From: Nitrospira sp.
GTDB lineage: Bacteria > Nitrospirota > Nitrospiria > Nitrospirales > Nitrospiraceae
Reading direction: 5' to 3'
DNA: 64,000 nt
NCBI GenBank assembly: GCA_022842445.1
Contig: JALHPO010000001.1
Coordinates: forward strand, 419,144 to 483,143
Each line of letters begins with the position of its first letter. Position 1 is the stretch's first letter. A program made the translations under genes and the position numbers. The notes beneath the pieces are model-generated. The model was not told where the DNA came from. It saw only the letters and a list, made by a program, of their open reading frames with translations, and did no database searches. Shown one piece after another: positions 7,167-15,313 of this stretch.

Positions 7167-8567
7167 ATGCTCAGACTACTCATTACAATCTTCTTCGTCA
7201 GTGCCGGCGTCTTCATCTACAGCTATTTCCGGGAACTGAATCCGGGGACAGTCCTTATCCATACGAGTTCATCGGCTGAATTTGAACTTAGTCCCGTCAC
7301 GCTCGTCCTGATCTCTATGGCCATCGGAGCGGTCTTCGTCACCTTCGTCGTCGGCCTGCAGCAAACGGCCCATGCGATCATCAACTGGCGCAGCAACCGG
7401 CTCGTGCGCCGCAAAGAAAAAGTGGACACACTGCATCGTGATGGAACTCACGCCTTCATGTCGAAACGCACGATGGAAGCGATTACGCTCTTCGAGAAAG
7501 CCCTCGCCATCGACCCCAACCGGGCTGATTCCCTGCTATGGCTGGGGAACATCTATCGAGCTGAGCAGAATTTCCCCGAGGCGATCCGGTTGCACCAACA
7601 TGCCCATCGTGTCGACGAGCGCAATATCGAAGTGCTGCTGGAATTGAGCAAAGATCTCGAAGGCGCCAAACGCTATGAGGAAGCCCTCCAGTCATTCCAA
7701 AAAATCCTGAAGCTTGAGCCGGACAATTTGACGGCACTCATTCGCAAGCGGGACTTGAACATTCGCCTGGAGCGATGGAGCGAGGCGCTGGAAATCCAGC
7801 ATCGCCTTCTCAAGGCCCATCTTCCGAACCAGGAAAAAGAGGCTGAGAACGCGTTGCTGATCGGGTACATGTATGAGGTCGGCCGCCAGCTGCTCGAACG
7901 CGGACACCCGGATAAAGCCCGCCGCTATTTCCGGGGCGCCATTAAAAAAGACCGCAGCTTCCTGCCCGCCTATATCGGGCTCGGCGAAATCCTGATCCAT
8001 GAAGGCAAGACCAAAGATGCCGTCGAAATCTTAAAGAAGGTCTATACCAGAACGCGGAGCGTGATTATCCTGCATCGGCTTGAAGAATTGTTCCTGGACC
8101 AGGGGGAGCCGGGCGAAATCATCCGTGTGTACCAGGACGCGCTGCAGCAGGACCCGCAAAATCCCGTGCTGCAGTTCTATCTGGGCAAGCTCTATTACCG
8201 TCTTGAAATGATCGATGAAGCCTTCGATATTCTTTCAACGATCGAAGGACCACAAGACCATCTGCTCGATTACCACAAGATCATGGCCAACCTCTTCTTA
8301 CGCAAACAGCAATTCGAACAGGCCATCATCGAACTCAAAAAAGCGCTCAGCTTCAAAAAACGCGTCGTCGTTCCCTACATCTGCACGCAGTGCCAGCAAG
8401 AGTCCGTCGAATGGTCCGGCCGCTGCAGGCGCTGTGCCCGCTGGAACACGCTGACCGCACTCCCCTGGCTCGAAGCCACACAGCCGGCGGACGGATCAGG
8501 AGAAACTGCTGCGTCTGCTCGCGCCATCCCCTACCAAGGCATTGCTTCTCCGTTTGAAACCGTGTAG
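7167..8567 (+). CDS. LapA-LapB-like fusion: two TM helices, TPRs, zinc motif
   Basis: This 466-residue protein begins with two transmembrane helices (about 1-20 and 44-66), the topology of LapA (DUF1049). A long TPR superhelix follows (about 90-400), then a rubredoxin-like C-terminus with C406-x2-C409 and C420-x2-C423. The last two parts match the layout of LapB/YciM, which tunes LpxC turnover and LPS synthesis. In E. coli lapA and lapB are separate adjacent genes; here they appear joined. After the metal motif is a further 43-residue low-complexity tail. It starts 2 bases after rsfS, so it is probably in the same operon. Confidence 0.82.
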   Translation: MLRLLITIFFVSAGVFIYSYFRELNPGTVLIHTSSSAEFELSPVTLVLISMAIGAVFVTFVVGLQQTAHAIINWRSNRLVRRKEKVDTLHRDGTHAFMSKRTMEAITLFEKALAIDPNRADSLLWLGNIYRAEQNFPEAIRLHQHAHRVDERNIEVLLELSKDLEGAKRYEEALQSFQKILKLEPDNLTALIRKRDLNIRLERWSEALEIQHRLLKAHLPNQEKEAENALLIGYMYEVGRQLLERGHPDKARRYFRGAIKKDRSFLPAYIGLGEILIHEGKTKDAVEILKKVYTRTRSVIILHRLEELFLDQGEPGEIIRVYQDALQQDPQNPVLQFYLGKLYYRLEMIDEAFDILSTIEGPQDHLLDYHKIMANLFLRKQQFEQAIIELKKALSFKKRVVVPYICTQCQQESVEWSGRCRRCARWNTLTALPWLEATQPADGSGETAASARAIPYQGIASPFETV

Positions 8568-8622
8568 GTTTTGGCCGTCCTATTATCCCATCATCATTTT
8601 CAACAGCGCGGAGCATTGACGC

Positions 8623-9618
8623 ATGACGGATTTTCAACGGTTCGCCGATAAAGCCCTGCAAGACGAATCCCTGACCAGAGATGAATGCCTCGCTGTCCTC
8701 CAATCGTCTGACGACGATCTGCTGGACCTGCTGCATGCGGCCTTTCGTGTCCGATCCCGCTATTTTGGGAAGACCGTTCGCTTGCAAATGCTGCAGAACG
8801 CCAAAAGCGGCGCCTGCCAGGAAGACTGTCATTACTGCTCACAATCCGCCGTCTCAACCGCGCCTATCGAACGCTATAACTTATTGCCGCAGAAACAGAT
8901 GGTCGAGGGCGCGAGGCAGGCCGCTGCGTCTAAAGCGCAGCGCTATTGCATCGTAATCAGCGGCCGGAGTCCGCTGGATCGGGAAATCGACGAGATTGCC
9001 GGAGCCGTCCGCGCCATCAAGCAGGAGATTCCCATTCAGATTTGCTGTTCACTCGGCTTGATGAATGAAGGCCAGGCCAAGCGGCTCAAAGCCGCAGGGG
9101 TGGATCGTGTGAACCACAACTTGAATACCAGCGAGGCGTTCCATGCCTCCATTTGCACCACCCACACGTTCCAAGACCGGCTCGCCACGATCAAGAACGC
9201 ACGGACGGCCGGATTGGAAATCTGCTCGGGCGGGATCGTGGGCATGGGAGAACAGGATGAAGATTTGATCGACCTGGCGATGGCCTTGCGCGAGGTCGAG
9301 CCCGATTCTATTCCGCTGAATACGCTTCATCCAGCCGCCGGGACTCCGCTGGAGCACTGCGATCATCTGACGCCGCAACGCTGTTTGAAAGTGCTGTGCC
9401 TTTTCCGATTTCTTCACCCCCGCACCGAACTCCGCGTCGCGGGCGGTCGCGAACACAATCTGCGCAGCCTCCAGCCGTTGGCGCTGTATCCGGCCGATTC
9501 GCTCTTCGTGAACGGCTATCTCACGACGCCGGGCGCGCCTGCGCCGGAAGTCTGGGGCATGATTGAAGACCTTGGTTTCAAAATCGAGGTCGATTACCAA
9601 CAGCCGGTCGCTGGCTGA
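8623..9618 (+). CDS. bioB: Biotin synthase
   Basis: BioB is a radical-SAM enzyme that inserts sulfur into dethiobiotin. The CxxxCxxC cluster motif is seen as CQEDCHYC, followed by SQS; the GGIVGMGE and NTLHPAAGTPLE segments and the C-terminal DSLFVNGYLTTPG segment are family-typical. The 331-residue length is normal. It lies 55 bases after the LapA-LapB fusion. No other biotin gene is in the window, so the pathway is scattered here. Confidence 0.96.
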   Translation: MTDFQRFADKALQDESLTRDECLAVLQSSDDDLLDLLHAAFRVRSRYFGKTVRLQMLQNAKSGACQEDCHYCSQSAVSTAPIERYNLLPQKQMVEGARQAAASKAQRYCIVISGRSPLDREIDEIAGAVRAIKQEIPIQICCSLGLMNEGQAKRLKAAGVDRVNHNLNTSEAFHASICTTHTFQDRLATIKNARTAGLEICSGGIVGMGEQDEDLIDLAMALREVEPDSIPLNTLHPAAGTPLEHCDHLTPQRCLKVLCLFRFLHPRTELRVAGGREHNLRSLQPLALYPADSLFVNGYLTTPGAPAPEVWGMIEDLGFKIEVDYQQPVAG

Positions 9619-9668
9619 AAATCACCGTTGAGGATACTGCTGACCCTAACCGCTGACCTGTGAACCTG

Positions 9669-9845
9669 CTATCGCCACAACGCAGCCGACGGCTTATCCA
9701 GATAAGTCAACAGCACGATCACCCCCGCCCCCACCAGCAGCCAGAGACAGCCGCCCTTCCAATTTCTTTGGCTGAACGAGAATACCGCCAGCAGGAATAT
9801 AACCGAGCCGATAATGCCGATGAACGTCGAACCTGCCGCACTCAT
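9669..9845 (-). CDS. Small two-TM membrane protein, 58 aa
   Basis: A short frame on the minus strand reads MSAAGSTFIGIIGSVIFLLAV, a polar turn with SQRNWKGG, then CLWLLVGAGVIVLLTYLDKPSAALWR. Two clear hydrophobic helices flank a basic loop, which is a protein-like pattern rather than chance. No ribosome-binding site stands out before the ATG at 9845. It lies between bioB (convergent) and the TPR gene. I do not recognise the family; a larger frame over the same bases is not protein-like. Confidence 0.6.
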   Translation of the reverse strand: MSAAGSTFIGIIGSVIFLLAVFSFSQRNWKGGCLWLLVGAGVIVLLTYLDKPSAALWR

Positions 9846-9976
9846 GTGTTCGTGTGTACCACGCCGTGCTTTTGAAACTCCAGTGGCAGAAAAGACCGGC
9901 CATGAACAGCATCGACCGCACTGACGGCTGACCGATTTGGTTTGAACCCGACGCCGTCAACGATACGCATCTGCAT

Positions 9977-11677
9977 TCACTCACCGGGTTCGACGATCCG
10001 GAAACGCACGTCATCCACCTGGGTATAGGCGGACGCATGTTCCCCGGCGAACAACCCGCAGCGATACAGGCCCGGTGCCCATCCGGTTGGCGGCGGAGTA
10101 AGCATAAAATACCCGGATCGATCGCTCATCGAGGTGAGCACATGATCCTGCGCCGCCACGCGAGACTCATCCGTCATGTCCGACGACTCCATCACACAGC
10201 GCGCGGTGAGCGGCACGGCATCGAATGAATCTGACACCAAACCGAAGACCAAGTAGATCTCGCGTTGCGTTGCAGAAAATGTATCGCTGGGATTGAGCGG
10301 AATGTACTCGTGCGCCCCCGTGGGAAAATCGTCGCGCATGACGGTGCCTGCCGGAATCACGAAACGAAACCAGCTGAAATCCGCATCCCGGCCTACAAGC
10401 GTCGCCGCCTGATCCATTGCCTTCTGCGGCTTCACCCGCTCGGTAGCCTTTGCATAGACCTCTTCCACCGGCAATTCTTTGGATACAACCTGGCCGCCGT
10501 TGCCGCTCTCTGTGACCTCATCCTTGCGTGCCGCCAAATCAGGAACGTGCGGCCGTACTTTCTCCAGCCACCGGGCTATTTTTTCCTTTGAGAGCACACG
10601 CGTGCCGGCTGGAAGGATCACATTCTTGTTGCTCTCCTCAAATTCAACCGCTGCATCATAGAGCACCTGAAAATGCACGAATGCATCTTCCCATTGCTCC
10701 AGTTCCACAAGGCATTGCCCCATCCGAAATGTCGTGTCGGCATAGTCCTCCTCGCTGGGATCCAGGTCGGACATTTTTCCGAACACAGCCAGCGCGTCTT
10801 TGCACCGTCCCAGCTGCATAAGCGTCAGCCCCAATTGATGCGTGGCAAGGGCATCCCTGGGATTCAGCGCCAACATCTGCCGATAGACCGGCTCAGCCTC
10901 TTGATAGCGGCCTGCCGCAAACAGCTTCCACGCCTCCGCGCGAATAGCAGCCCATTCCCGCAGCTGAGACTCGGTGGCGCCCGCTGTCAACGCAGGAGTG
11001 AATCGCCGTCCCCGCTCCATGGATTCGTACAATTGCGCGAGCTGATTCTTAGCCGGGATCTCCAGCGGCGAGCCGGGCGTGAGTTGCTCTAAGACAGCCC
11101 GCACCCCCGCCTCTGCGCCTTGATAATCCAGCACGTCGAATTGCGCGCGCGCCAGGGCCAATCGCCAGCCGAGCAAGTCCGGTCTCAGTCGGACGGCCTC
11201 TTGATACGACTCCAACGATTCCTCCAGCCGGTCGAGCTTCCGAAGTTCTTGCGCCAATTTCAGATGTGCCAGCGGATTTGTGCTGTCGAACCGGACAATG
11301 TGCCGTAACTCCGCAATGGATTCGTCGCTCTTCCCCCACCGAACCAACACGCTCCACTTAGACCAGCGGACATCTAACGCAGAAGGCTTTGCGGCAAGAG
11401 CCATCTCATACGCCTGAACCGCTTCTTGGGGGCCCCGGAATGTGGCAAGAATGTCGCCCCGTAGTTTGTGCAACAGCGCCGACCGTGGATGACTTTGAAT
11501 ACCTTGATCAAGCAGTTCGAGCGCGCTCGTTACCGCGCCGCTCTCCCACACCGCCTTTGCCTGTTCGATCACATGCGCGTCTGAAATATTGGCTGAGTCT
11601 TCCGCGCACACCACACCGCGTACCGCCAGAGCCAGTACCAACATCAGCGACGCAATGAGTGCAGACATATGCTGCAT
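9977..11677 (-). CDS. Secreted TPR-repeat protein
   Basis: The 566-residue product starts with a signal peptide (SALIASLMLVLALAVRGVVCA, cleavage near residue 25) and carries tetratricopeptide repeats over roughly residues 35-330, with typical A..L...P....A...L units (ALAAKPSALDVRWSKWSV, MLALNPRDALATHQLGLTLMQLGR). The C-terminal 200 residues form a beta-rich region without a motif I recognise. The protein is probably periplasmic and may scaffold a complex. It is a single-gene unit divergent from trmL. Function unknown. Confidence 0.78.
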   Translation of the reverse strand: MQHMSALIASLMLVLALAVRGVVCAEDSANISDAHVIEQAKAVWESGAVTSALELLDQGIQSHPRSALLHKLRGDILATFRGPQEAVQAYEMALAAKPSALDVRWSKWSVLVRWGKSDESIAELRHIVRFDSTNPLAHLKLAQELRKLDRLEESLESYQEAVRLRPDLLGWRLALARAQFDVLDYQGAEAGVRAVLEQLTPGSPLEIPAKNQLAQLYESMERGRRFTPALTAGATESQLREWAAIRAEAWKLFAAGRYQEAEPVYRQMLALNPRDALATHQLGLTLMQLGRCKDALAVFGKMSDLDPSEEDYADTTFRMGQCLVELEQWEDAFVHFQVLYDAAVEFEESNKNVILPAGTRVLSKEKIARWLEKVRPHVPDLAARKDEVTESGNGGQVVSKELPVEEVYAKATERVKPQKAMDQAATLVGRDADFSWFRFVIPAGTVMRDDFPTGAHEYIPLNPSDTFSATQREIYLVFGLVSDSFDAVPLTARCVMESSDMTDESRVAAQDHVLTSMSDRSGYFMLTPPPTGWAPGLYRCGLFAGEHASAYTQVDDVRFRIVEPGE

Positions 11678-11769
11678 ATCAGATAGACCGAACTAATTCA
11701 GATAGATAATGCCGTGGGGCTCCACTATACCAAATACCAAGAAGCGGCATGAAATATGGATTTCCCTTG

Positions 11770-11812
11770 TTCCCACTATCCGTTATAAGCTATCGGCTAT
11801 CAGATCACATTC
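11770..11812. repeat. Low-complexity tract, family A, before trmL
   Basis: The bases TCCCACTATCCGTTATAAGC and TATCGGCTATCAGATCACAT lie directly before the trmL start. Their TATAAGC/TATCGGCTAT words resemble the tract at 14258-14341, which follows the decayed trmL copy. The trmL start therefore lacks a visible ribosome-binding site. Confidence 0.45.
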
Positions 11813-11813
11813 T

Positions 11814-12287
11814 ATGGCCAGTATGTTCGACGTCATCCTCTATCAGCCTGAAATCCCCCCGAACACCGGCAATATCATCCGTCTCTGCGCCAATACGGGC
11901 GCCCGCCTGCATCTTGTAAAACCGCTCGGATTCTCGCTGGACGATAAGCAGCTGATGCGAGCCGGATTGGACTATCATGAATTTGCCACCCTCGCCGTGT
12001 ACGACAATTGGACCGACTGCGCGAAGCGCTTCAAAGATCGCCGCATGTTCGCCGTTTCCACGAAAGGCACGCAACGCTTCGATCTGGTTGAGTATGCCTC
12101 GGATGATGTCTTTCTCTTCGGTCCCGAAACTCGTGGATTGCCGGCGGAATTGATTCATGCGGTCGGCGAGTCACAACGGATCCGCGTGCCCATGCTGCCC
12201 AACAGCCGAAGCCTCAATCTGTCCAATGCCGTGGCCGTAGTGGTCTACGAAGCCTGGCGGCAAATCGGGTTCGTGAACGGTCGGTAA
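11814..12287 (+). CDS. trmL: tRNA (cytidine/uridine(34)-2'-O)-methyltransferase
   Basis: TrmL is a SPOUT-fold enzyme that methylates the wobble base of tRNA-Leu isoacceptors with SAM. The 157-residue product shows the family N-terminus ([25 protein letters not shown]), the LHLVKPLGF segment, and the trefoil-knot motifs [10 protein letters not shown] and [27 protein letters not shown] at 11814 gives the usual length; a second ATG at 11823 is also possible. A decayed copy of the last third of this gene lies at 14069-14247. Confidence 0.95.
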   Translation: MASMFDVILYQPEIPPNTGNIIRLCANTGARLHLVKPLGFSLDDKQLMRAGLDYHEFATLAVYDNWTDCAKRFKDRRMFAVSTKGTQRFDLVEYASDDVFLFGPETRGLPAELIHAVGESQRIRVPMLPNSRSLNLSNAVAVVVYEAWRQIGFVNGR

Positions 12288-12311
12288 AGAATCCTTCGAC
12301 TGGTTCCTTCT

Positions 12312-12878
12312 ATGGCATCCGCGTTTTCTCATGCGCTCGTGGCTCTGGCGTTAGGCCGGGCTCTGCCCCGTTGCTTTATGACCCGATCTGTTGTGTGGTT
12401 GGGCATGATCTGCTCGATCGTCCCGGATGTGGACGTCATCAGCTTTTCCTTCGGTATTCGATACGGCGATCTCTGGGGACACCGTGGCTTGACCCATTCA
12501 CTCTTCTTCGCCGGCCTCTTGAGCATGGGGCTGGTGGCCCTGTGGTACAGGCACGAGCCGGCGCGGATGAGGGCAGGATTGTGGATCTATTTTTTCCTGT
12601 GCACGGCCTCGCACGGCGGACTGGACGCCATGACCGACGGAGGATTAGGTGTGGCCTTCTTCTCCCCGTTTGATACCGAGCGTTATTTCTTTACGGTTCG
12701 ACCGGTTGCCGTCTCCCCGATCGGCATCGGCGAATTCTTCACCCCGGACGCAATTCGTGTGCTTGCCAGCGAAGCTACATGGATCTGGCTTCCGACCCTT
12801 ACCGCCCTCCTGATTGCCCGTGCTCTTCAGCGGTGGAGATTCGGTCAGTCTGCAGTGGAACGATCCCGTGCCGATTGA
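12312..12878 (+). CDS. Membrane-bound metal-dependent hydrolase, DUF457/YdjM type
   Basis: This 188-residue inner-membrane protein has several hydrophobic helices and conserved polar motifs: SHALVALALG at the N-terminus, IVPDVDVI, and the HRGLTHSLFF segment, followed by SHGGLDAMTDGG. The His/Asp pattern is that of the DUF457 family, predicted to be metal-dependent hydrolases. It lies 24 bases after trmL on the same strand. Substrate is unknown. In E. coli a relative (YdjM) is LexA-regulated; no such site is evident here. Confidence 0.85.
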   Translation: MASAFSHALVALALGRALPRCFMTRSVVWLGMICSIVPDVDVISFSFGIRYGDLWGHRGLTHSLFFAGLLSMGLVALWYRHEPARMRAGLWIYFFLCTASHGGLDAMTDGGLGVAFFSPFDTERYFFTVRPVAVSPIGIGEFFTPDAIRVLASEATWIWLPTLTALLIARALQRWRFGQSAVERSRAD

Positions 12879-12929
12879 TGAATTTCTGTATGCTCCGCAA
12901 GCGATCCTCCCGTAAATGGTTCTCTGTTC

Positions 12930-12957
12930 TTGACCTTCCCTCGTGATCTGATACCCT
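12930..12957 (+). promoter_or_regulatory. Candidate extended -10 promoter for galE
   Basis: TTGACC (12930-12935) and TGATACCCT (12949-12957) are separated by 16 bases, giving a -35 box with an extended -10 (TG-n-TACCCT) about 45 bases before the galE start. It is only a moderate match. Confidence 0.35.
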
Positions 12958-13001
12958 GGCGCCAGAAGAACACGTCGGGTTGGATTCTGCGGAGGTGCTG
13001 T

Positions 13002-14027
13002 GTGATTCTCGTTACAGGCGGGGCCGGCTACATCGGATCTCATACCTGCGTGGAACTGCTGCAGGCAGGGTTCGACGTCACAGTCTTCGACAACTTCTGC
13101 AACAGTCATCCTGAAGCCCTGGCACGCATCCAGCGGATCACAGGAAAGACCGTTCCGCTGATCCAGGGCGACTGCCGCGATCGTGCCGCGCTGGTCGCCG
13201 CCTTGCGGCACTGTCAGGCGACTGCGGTGATTCATTTTGCCGGTCTCAAGGCGGTCGGGGAATCTGTGCAACAACCCCTCTCGTACTATGACAACAATGT
13301 GGTTGGTTCCTTGCGCCTGCTGGAGGCCATGGGCGAGTGCGGGGTGAAACAGCTGGTATTCAGCTCATCTGCCACAGTCTACGGTGATCCCCAACGGTTG
13401 CCGCTGACGGAAGATCATCCGCTTTCTGCGACTAACCCCTATGGCCGCTCGAAGCTCATGGTGGAGGAGATCCTGCGCGACGTGCAGCGGAGTGATACAT
13501 CCTGGCGTATCGGCATTCTCCGGTACTTCAATCCGGTCGGGGCCCATGCGAGCGGGCTGATCGGCGAGGACCCGCAGGGCACACCGAACAATCTGATGCC
13601 CTTCGTCGCACAAGTCGCGGTGGGACGTCGCTCGCATCTCAATATTTTCGGCAACGACTACGCGACGCCGGATGGAACCGGTGTGCGTGACTACATTCAT
13701 GTCGTAGATTTGGCCATCGGACATCTGAAAGCACTGAAGGCCCTCGATCAATGGACACAATCGACGGAGTGCCTGACGGTGAATCTCGGCACCGGCAATG
13801 GCTATAGTGTTTTGGACATTGTGCGAGCCTTCGAGCAGGCCAGCGGGACACGAGTCGCCTACACTATGGCACCTCGCCGGCCCGGCGATATCGCAGCCTG
13901 CTATGCCCATCCCGGCAAAGCGGCCGACCTGCTCGGCTGGCGGGCCGAGCGTGGACTCCCGGACATGTGCGCCGATACCTGGCGCTGGCAACGTCTCAAC
14001 CCCCACGGATTCAATCCCCCCCGGTAA
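13002..14027 (+). CDS. galE: UDP-glucose 4-epimerase
   Basis: GalE interconverts UDP-glucose and UDP-galactose for envelope polysaccharides. The NAD-binding motif GGAGYIGSHTC opens the protein; the catalytic SSSATVYG and YxxxK (YGRSK) motifs and the RYFNPVGAH segment are all present. GTG at 13002 is the start because GGAGG (12991-12995) stands 6 bases upstream and this gives the standard N-terminus (VILVTGGAGYIG); an upstream TTG in frame would add 24 unrelated residues. The 341-residue length is standard. Confidence 0.95.
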   Translation: MILVTGGAGYIGSHTCVELLQAGFDVTVFDNFCNSHPEALARIQRITGKTVPLIQGDCRDRAALVAALRHCQATAVIHFAGLKAVGESVQQPLSYYDNNVVGSLRLLEAMGECGVKQLVFSSSATVYGDPQRLPLTEDHPLSATNPYGRSKLMVEEILRDVQRSDTSWRIGILRYFNPVGAHASGLIGEDPQGTPNNLMPFVAQVAVGRRSHLNIFGNDYATPDGTGVRDYIHVVDLAIGHLKALKALDQWTQSTECLTVNLGTGNGYSVLDIVRAFEQASGTRVAYTMAPRRPGDIAACYAHPGKAADLLGWRAERGLPDMCADTWRWQRLNPHGFNPPR

Positions 14028-14068
14028 GCAATCTGATCGGGCGACTCGTTCAGCTATTCAACGGATGA

Positions 14069-14247
14069 GATCCCCTCTTTGGTCTGGAAACCCATGAGCT
14101 GCCGGCGAGCTGCCGGCCGCAATCGTAAACTTCCAACGATTCTGCGTCCCGATGGGGCCCAACAGCCAACGCCTCAATCTATTGAATACCGTGGCCGTCG
14201 TGATCTGCGCAGCCTGGCGACAAACGGGGGTTATAACTGGGAGGTAC
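14069..14247 (+). pseudogene. Decayed partial copy of trmL 3' end
   Basis: Downstream of galE, the sequence reads LFGLETHELPA, then shifts frame by a small indel, then reads VPMGPNSQRLNLLNTVAVVICAAWRQTGV in one frame. This aligns to the last third of the intact TrmL in this window ([11 protein letters not shown] ... [29 protein letters not shown]). The first two thirds are missing, about four codons are lost near the shift, and the stop codon TAA has become TAC. It is clearly non-functional. The similarity at both DNA and protein level points to duplication or a lost second trmL. Confidence 0.85.
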
Positions 14248-14257
14248 CGGGAGCTAA

Positions 14258-14341
14258 TGGCGTATCGCCTATGACACAAACAAGAAACGCATGGGATTGT
14301 CTTTGATCGTGCTATGAGCCATCGGCCATAAGCTCTTCTTC
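14258..14341. repeat. Low-complexity tract, family A, after decayed trmL copy
   Basis: Contains AATGGCGTATCGCCTATGAC on the left and GCTATGAGCCATCGGCCATAAGC on the right, partly complementary to each other and similar to the tracts at 1149-1240 and 11770-11812. The 329-base gap from galE to the DnaJ gene holds only this and the trmL fragment. Confidence 0.45.
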
Positions 14342-14356
14342 CCAGGCCATTCGCTC

Positions 14357-15235
14357 CTACACATCGTTCTCCATCAGGCACCGGCCGAATCCCATCTGTT
14401 CGGCAAAGTGGTAGGAGTAGTGGAGGGCGGCAAGATTGGCAATGCGTTCTTCCGCTTCGTCTCGCGTATCCGCATAGATGATCTGTAGGCCATACCGCGC
14501 GGTCAACGCATCGAGAAAATCCATCACCCCGTTCTTGTGATACTGATTCAGGCGGCCTCCGCCCTTCTTATGGGTGAGGACCCCTTCGATAACCAGGAAT
14601 CGGGCTGGGTAAACCAGCATCCGTTCGAGCTCCGGAAGAAACCCGGCGCGGTTGTCATGAGGATTGGAGAAGATCGTATAGAGTACTTCGACGTTGAGGC
14701 TCTTGATCGCCAGCAGCTCGGGCATTTCGGCAACGGCATAGTTCCCCGTCGGCAACGGCTCCCGCATCGTCCCGGCAATTCTGGTGAAGCCGCTGAAATC
14801 GTACGGATGGGGTTCTCCGGTATCGATGTAGAGATGGATAGCCGGAACCATGACCGTACCTCGCTCCTGCTTCACGAGCATGATGGGGGACTGTGGTCCT
14901 CGTCGCTCGCGAGGCTGAGGCGCCGCCTGCCTGGGTGGAGTAGCTGCATAGGGGGACGCAGAGGACGGCCGTGTGGCACGAGCAGCCGGAGACGCCGCCG
15001 GCTGCACCGTCGCATCGTAGCGCGCTCGTGCCGCGAGATCGCTCAGCGTCTCGTACGCCTGGTTGATGAGCTTGGTTCGGGCCTCAGCCTTTGCGTGAAG
15101 CGTTGGCGCATGCGTGAAGCGGTCCGGATGCCAGACCTGGAGCTGCTCATGCCAGGCCTTCTTGATCTCGACCTCGGTCGCGGTCGTGGGAAGTTCCAAC
15201 AGAGAGTAAAAATTTGCCGATCGATCGTCTTGCAT
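14357..15235 (-). CDS. DnaJ-domain protein with ERCC4-like C-terminal domain
   Basis: Residues 8-75 form a J domain with the HPD motif at 36-38, expected to stimulate an Hsp70. A Pro/Ala-rich linker follows (about 78-115). Residues about 132-225 resemble the ERCC4 (XPF/Mus81) nuclease fold: IDTGEPHPYDF, TGNYAV, KSLNVEVLYTIF, ERMLVYPARFLVIEG. The catalytic ERKxxxD motif reads AIKSLNV here, so the nuclease is probably inactive. The final 65 residues are helical. ATG at 15235 is chosen over 15256 because AAGGAG lies 6 bases upstream. The J domain is certain; the ERCC4 relation is an inference from motifs. Confidence 0.8.
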   Translation of the reverse strand: MQDDRSANFYSLLELPTTATEVEIKKAWHEQLQVWHPDRFTHAPTLHAKAEARTKLINQAYETLSDLAARARYDATVQPAASPAARATRPSSASPYAATPPRQAAPQPRERRGPQSPIMLVKQERGTVMVPAIHLYIDTGEPHPYDFSGFTRIAGTMREPLPTGNYAVAEMPELLAIKSLNVEVLYTIFSNPHDNRAGFLPELERMLVYPARFLVIEGVLTHKKGGGRLNQYHKNGVMDFLDALTARYGLQIIYADTRDEAEERIANLAALHYSYHFAEQMGFGRCLMENDV

Positions 15236-15313
15236 CGATGACTCCTTGTGCGTCAAGCAGTGTATCGAAGCAAGGCAACAATATCCAACCGGTTCTATCG
15301 TGCCGGAGCCAAA

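Noticed and set aside
9694..10038. 114-codon minus-strand frame after bioB
   Set aside because: It overlaps the TPR gene end and reads Gly/Arg/Ser-rich filler; another frame over the same bases gives a clean two-helix membrane protein.
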